This document shows positions 59,452-64,000 of a stretch of DNA of 64,000 bases, one piece after another. Numbering within the stretch: position 1 is the stretch's first letter; each line of letters begins with the position of its first letter. The stretch is taken from positions 620,001 to 684,000 of the forward strand of contig JAPEHQ010000012.1 in NCBI GenBank assembly GCA_027405735.1. The letters are read 5' to 3'. This DNA comes from Mucor racemosus (taxonomy: Eukaryota; Mucoromycota; Mucoromycetes; Mucorales; Mucoraceae). The notes under the pieces were generated by a model. That model was not told where the DNA came from. It did not search any database and saw only the letters and a list, made by a program, of their open reading frames with translations. A program made the translations under genes and the position numbers.

Positions 59452-60354
59452 TTACATGGCAATACTTGCTTTAAGTGCTCTAAGTTCAGCCTCTTCATCA
59501 TCTTCCTCAACAGTAACGTTATGGACTATTTACAAATATTTAGTTTCTATGTACAAAATACAATTACTCATATAAAACTTACCAGGCACACGAGTAGGAA
59601 CATTAGGTGCAGATACAACCGGTGAGGGGGTTTCCAACATCTTGGCATCTAATTCCTCTTGTTCTAATTCCTCCAATTCATTCAACAAATCATCCTAAAT
59701 GACATTGTAAGTATATAATATTCAAGGAATAATGGCCAATAGTGATTTACCTCATCCAACTCATCACCCACATTAACAGGTCGAGAAATAGCTTCTGAAA
59801 TTTCATTTGCAACATCCATTTGGTCACGAATATCATCCATAGTAGCATCAACCTTATCAATATCCCTATAAAAATAAAAAATAAAAATAAAAAAAGAGAT
59901 TAACTTGTGATTTGATCATTTGCTTTCAATAATTCAAGACATACATTGAACCATGGATATTCTTCATGGCTTCAGCACCAGCACGCATGGCACCCATAGT
60001 TTCCAAATTAACGTTTGCATTTTCAATAGCCATCATTTGAGTTTCGATGGTCATACGAGCACCGTTAATCTTTTCGATATTAGCTTCATAAGTCTTCTTT
60101 CTTTTCAGAGCCATCAAAGCAGCTGAAATTATACAGTTAATATTTATCCTTTAGCTAAAAAAAAAAAAAAAAAAAACTTATATTTTACCTCTTTTGTTCT
60201 TTGTAGCGTTTGCCTTGGCAATTTTCAACTCATTCTCGGCCTTTGTTTCCAAGAAGGTTTGTCTCTTTTCCAACATGCCCAAAGTTTCACGCAACTTATA
60301 GATAGCATCCTTTGCTGTAGTCTTTGATTTTGCCTTACCAAAAAAGAGATTCAT
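59452..60354 (-). CDS. SNF7: ESCRT-III subunit SNF7/VPS32/CHMP4
   Basis: Five exons on the minus strand, 60354-60189, 60122-59945, 59865-59751, 59694-59583 and 59525-59452, give 214 residues. The N-terminus [20 protein letters not shown] carries the short hydrophobic membrane-insertion motif and starts the basic helix alpha-1. It continues with [20 protein letters not shown] and [20 protein letters not shown], then [20 protein letters not shown], all typical of Snf7/CHMP4. The acidic second half has [37 protein letters not shown] and a C-terminus ending [11 protein letters not shown], which fits the Bro1-binding amphipathic helix. Snf7 polymerises into membrane spirals that drive multivesicular body formation and membrane scission with Vps20, Vps24, Vps2 and Vps4. 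Length is normal. Confidence 0.95.
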
Positions 60355-60679
60355 TTTTCAAATGTTGTGCTGTATACAAAAAAAAACACACACACACAGG
60401 ATGTTGTAACAAGAAAATGGGGAAAAAAAGAAAAAGGGAAAGGAAAAGAAGCGTTTATCAACTACGAAAAATTTAAACCAGATTTAGAATACGTCATGTT
60501 GAGATGCTTAATAGTGAGCTACAGAGACAAAGAGAGAAAAATACCTATTTAAGACTCTCCACCCAAAAAATTTTACCTGGGCCAGGCTTGCTTGATTATA
60601 TATATTTTTTTATAAAAAAAATATACAAATATTTCTCTCTTTTTTTCTTTTCACTTTTAATCAATAAATAAATTCAATT
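60355..60679. promoter_or_regulatory. divergent promoter between SNF7 and the COX14-like gene
   Basis: 325 bases separate the two oppositely oriented ATGs. The left part holds an (AC)n run (about 60388-60400) and a purine-rich stretch. The right part has TATATATATTTTTTTATAA at about 60598-60616 and a CT-rich tract before ATG 60680. No single TATA box can be assigned. Confidence 0.5.
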
Positions 60680-61083
60680 ATGGCAGTAACTGGTCGTTTA
60701 GCTGATATTGCACAAAAATCTGCAGTTCTTTTACTTGCAGGAACTACTGGTAAAATTAGATTGATTTGTATATACATGAAATCATACTAAAAAGAAGAAA
60801 TCTTAGTTTATTACATGGTTAACGTTGGTATGCTTGTTAACCGCAGAATGGAATTAAAAAAGCAAGGAAAGCTTCATGAAGAACTTGTAAGTATTGGATA
60901 ACAATTAATTTATATACATGTACTCAATTTATTATATTAAAAAAAAAAAAAAAAAAAAAGAGTCGTTTGAATGATGTTTTGGAAGCACAGCAAGCACAAA
61001 AATCTCTTCATGCTGAAACATCCACAACACCTACTCCTTTTCCTGATACCGGCAGACCTGGAGAAATTGTAAAAGACCTTTAA
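60680..61083 (+). CDS. small single-pass mitochondrial protein, COX14-like
   Basis: Three exons, 60680-60749, 60807-60886 and 60961-61083, give 90 residues. The gene is too finely split to show as one frame but the phases join exactly. The protein starts MAVTGRLADIAQKSAVLLLA, has one membrane helix (about residues 14-35, AVLLLAGTTVYYMVNVGMLV), then NRRMELKKQGKLHEELSRLN, a basic helical and coiled stretch, and a Thr/Pro-rich tail. The pattern R-x-AD-x-AH/Q-x-S/T-x-VLxLxGTTVYY resembles fungal COX14/coa-type assembly factors of cytochrome c oxidase in the mitochondrial inner membrane. I am only moderately sure of the family. The second 3' splice site is preceded by A21 instead of a pyrimidine tract. 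Confidence 0.6.
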
Positions 61084-61200
61084 ATAACAAATGTACATGT
61101 ATAATCTCTCATTTTTGTAATCATATCACACATGCAAAATAAAAATAAAAAATAACCCTCCTCTTTTGTTCCCCCCCTTGTATAACTTATGATTTTATTA

Positions 61201-62943
61201 TTATTGATGCGATGAATTGTGTATTTCGGACAATGCCTAGTTGAATTAATTTAGGACAAGCAAATAAATACTCGCTTGAACTTACCTTTTGTACATTTTC
61301 AGGCGATAACTCGGGAAGTCTAATTGAATCTCTCTCCACCTCAACCCTTAAAATAGAAGGAGAATCCTATTATATATTCAAGTATTAATATGGTTACACT
61401 TTTAAAGCAAGCCATTATGTTATCATTACATTAATAAATGTACAAAGCACCTCGGGCAAATATTGGCCATGTTGGGCAGACCAAGATCTTCTTTCCTGTA
61501 GTTCGTCTAGTGAAAAAGGTGGTTAGCCATTCCAACATTTTATCAACGTGAAGTATACTTGCCATTATATGTATCTTCTATTTTTTTTAATATCTCTCTT
61601 CGTAATGCTTCTTGTTTCTCTTGTGATTTCCTTCTTCTTTCAATTTCCAATAACAAATAATTGTAAGAAGAAGCATAACATCGGTACCATTTCGCTAAAT
61701 ACGCCAATTGTTTAAAAAACTCATCTAAATTATATTCTCTTTCTTTGATTTCGACTTCTGCGTCTTGCATCTTTTCCAAAATACCATCTGCTTGTCCTCC
61801 AATGCCAAAATATTCTAGTTGATTTAATATTTTGATCAATTCGTCTCTAACATGTAGATAGACTTGCATTCGATTTTGAATTTCTTGGCTTATTATTACA
61901 AATTAATACAGAAAACAATAACTAGATTACTCAACAAGCGTACCTGACAGACTCTACAATTTCCAAGCTCTGCCTTAAATCCTCTAAAATATTGGGTATA
62001 TGCTCATGGTCATCTTCAAGTACGGTTATGTCTAATTGATTACGGCCATCTGGATCAGATTGATACAATCTATGTTTCTTTTATTTGGTATTTTATCTAC
62101 AATAATCAAATTTACTTACTTACCTTGTTGCTTCACCCAATTGATCATAATGATTTGTTAAACTTGTTAAAATCTCTGCCATGTTGGAAATTTCATCCTC
62201 CTGGATTTGTATTTTCTCACTAGAATACTCTGCTGTTTCTTCATCTAGGGAAATACTTAATGCAGCCTTTCTTGATTTCGCAATCTCTGTCAAGAATGCT
62301 GTAATTAATTTAGATTGATTTTGTATAGCATTGCTTACTGACTAAACCATGATTAATACAAATTCAATCAAGCATGAATTTTACTAACCTCAATCTCCCC
62401 AATTTCATCATCCGCTTGTCTTTGTAAATCAATGATATCTTGATCAGAAATATAATCAAACAAACATGTGTATCCTTGTGTCTCATCTGCTTCTACTCGT
62501 CCCAGAATTTCTTGGTTGACTTTGAGAATATCTTTGTCTATCGTACATTTTTTTAATAAATTAAATATTTGTGTTAACTCGATAGTCAATGTTTGTAAAT
62601 GTGCTTCTCGGTCCTAAATTTAGTAAAATTCAATTAAACAACTGAAATAATAAAAAAGAGAGAGAGATAGAGAGAGGGAGTTTTCATATTCTAAGTATAA
62701 TACCTTAATCTTGTTTTGACAAACGTCGGTCTGTACATTTATATATTCCCTAATACCCTCCAAGATTTTGCATTGAACTAAAATATGATTATCAACAAAA
62801 AGTAGCTTGGGATGAATCTTTGCAATCGTCTCAACGTGGCCTTCTGAAGTTTGAAGGTAAGTATTAGCTTGTGCACAGATAGATTGACCTGTAGATAAAG
62901 CTTTTTTGGAGGCAAGTAAAAGTTCAATAAGCTCTTGCTCCAT
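61201..62943 (-). CDS. ATG17: autophagy scaffold protein ATG17
   Basis: Eight exons on the minus strand, 62943-62704, 62613-62389, 62341-62124, 62069-61944, 61888-61563, 61506-61451, 61366-61286 and 61236-61201, give 435 residues. The N-terminus LLLASKKALSTGQSICAQAN matches the Atg17 start (an L-x-SKKALS-x2-x-LC pattern). The rest is almost entirely long charged helices, expected for the crescent-shaped Atg17 dimer. Near the C-terminus RRSWSAQHGQYLPE is the conserved F/W-x3-HG-x-(F/Y)LP motif shared with FIP200/Atg11-type scaffolds. Intron 5 uses a GC donor (GCAAGT), and the exon 6 donor (GAG/GTGCTT) was chosen because other choices create a stop. Atg17 organises the Atg1/ULK kinase complex with Atg13 (and Atg29-Atg31 in yeasts) at the phagophore assembly site. 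It converges on the COX14-like gene 117 bases away. Confidence 0.8.
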
Positions 62944-63700
62944 AATATTTAAAAAGAAAGAGATAAGGGAAAAGCCAACAAAAAAAGGGGGGGTAATGGA
63001 TAATAATCTTTACTTTTGCAGGCTATGTCACATGACGCGTGGGCCTCTCTATTAGTAAGTCAGATGTCAAAATGTAGTAATGAATGGATGGTTGAAACAG
63101 ACAAGAATCTTGCTTGTTTGTCAAGATTTTTCCAAAATTCTCGGTTAAAATCTTGCATCTGAGTCGAATAATTCGTTGAAACAATATCTAAAGAATTATT
63201 TACAGACAATTTTTGATTAGAAGGTATCAAAGAGCGATTTGTTGATTGATGTCAAGCTACCACAACGAAGATTAGCCCAGTGTGTTGGTTTTGCGCACTC
63301 TTTTTTTAAAAGAGCGACAGTTTACCTTTTTTTTTTTTTTGCGACATCAGTTTGGCAAAAGATGTATGCTCGAATTTAATGCAAATTTATACACTTTTCC
63401 TAAAATAAAAAATACTAAAATAATCTTAAAACGTTTAAAAACTGATTCGGTAATCTTAATCTGATATTTTTTGCCTTTTTTAATAACGAGAAAACTCTCA
63501 AAAAAGTTGACGTCGCAGTAAAAAAAAGGGTGGTCTCAAAATAGGTTTATCGCTCAAAAGGACATCGTAAACATCATGCTATAATGCGGGATAATAGTGT
63601 ACCTCATGATGTTTGACAAATACATGATGAGATGAGATTTTTTCTGACATTCCATCATAACTAAATGATTTGAAATCAACATTTATAAATTGATGAGAAT

Positions 63701-63736
<36 letters not shown>

Positions 63737-64000
63737 TTTAATATGATAAAATGCATACATCATGATGTTAATCATTATTTTGTCTTTTTGTGATCTTGTA
63801 AACTATTCTGATTTTATTTTCATGTTCTCGTCAAATGTAATCACATGTATTCAAAATAAAAATGTTTATTGCATATGACATTGTGATTACGAAGGAAGAA
63901 AGTGGCATGAATTCACGTTTCACGATTTACTTCTTTCATTATTGCTTCTTGTATAGTTTAATATTCTTTGGTTTTGAAGATGTACATCCATTTACACTGC
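62944..64000. other. intergenic end of the window with a weak inverted repeat
   Basis: No gene recognised. An imperfect inverted repeat pairs about 63296-63355 (AGAGCGACAG...TTTTGCGACATCAG) with about 63503-63562 (GACGTCGCAG...TTTATCGCTCAAAAG) and could be the ends of a tiny non-autonomous element. A 29-nt A run lies at 63705-63733, and short CATCATGATG words recur nearby. Confidence 0.5.

Overview
The window is nuclear DNA from a fungus, most likely an early-diverging mould of the Mucoromycota (Mucorales-like). Signs of this are AT-rich sequence, many short GT-AG introns of about 50-80 nt, fungal-type ATG17, DSN1 and CaMKK/Ssp1-class kinase genes, a CsbD-family stress protein, and transposase and PD-(D/E)XK-like families that I recall as common in Mucorales. 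The genus cannot be fixed from sequence alone. Exon structures below were built by eye from splice sites, reading frame and family motifs. LAYOUT. 1-2.4 kb: a degenerate tRNA-like sequence, then gene-poor DNA. 2.5-5.7 kb: a secreted Ser/Thr/Ala-rich probable GPI protein and an AVT-type vacuolar amino acid transporter. 5.7-12.4 kb: gene-free, with interspersed repeats. 12.5-15.4 kb: kinetochore DSN1/MIS13 and a 77-aa Cys-rich membrane protein. 15.4-23.8 kb: repeats and a truncated LTR-retrotransposon gag with an in-frame stop. 23.9-30.6 kb: a PD-(D/E)XK-like protein, a single-pass Cys-rich membrane protein and mitochondrial 2-oxoglutarate dehydrogenase E1 (KGD1). 33.3-38.7 kb: a CaMKK-like kinase, a PA-TM-RING E3 ligase and a low-complexity 501-aa protein. 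38.9-45.4 kb: a repeat complex with 1.4-kb inverted arms that both carry the same dead fragment of a dynein intermediate chain gene. 46.0-53.6 kb: a compact minus-strand gene block (CsbD protein, IRG-like GTPase, ABITRAM-like protein, DIM1 rRNA dimethyltransferase, sphingosine kinase) interrupted by a dead Tc1/mariner-type transposase. 54.9-58.6 kb: two minus-strand copies of the main repeat family flanking a stray 5' fragment of 18S rRNA. 59.4-63 kb: ESCRT-III SNF7, a small COX14-like mitochondrial protein and autophagy scaffold ATG17. HOW THE GENES RELATE. The intact genes are mostly housekeeping and unrelated in pathway. Loose themes are endomembrane and vacuole function (AVT transporter, PA-TM-RING, SNF7, ATG17, sphingosine kinase), mitochondrial metabolism (KGD1, COX14-like) and energy sensing (CaMKK-like). 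The most notable items are the IRG-like GTPase with a myristoylation consensus and two hydrophobic segments, the inverted repeat with captured dynein exon, the roughly 2.2-kb repeat family with a conserved short ORF, and the dispersed 18S fragment.
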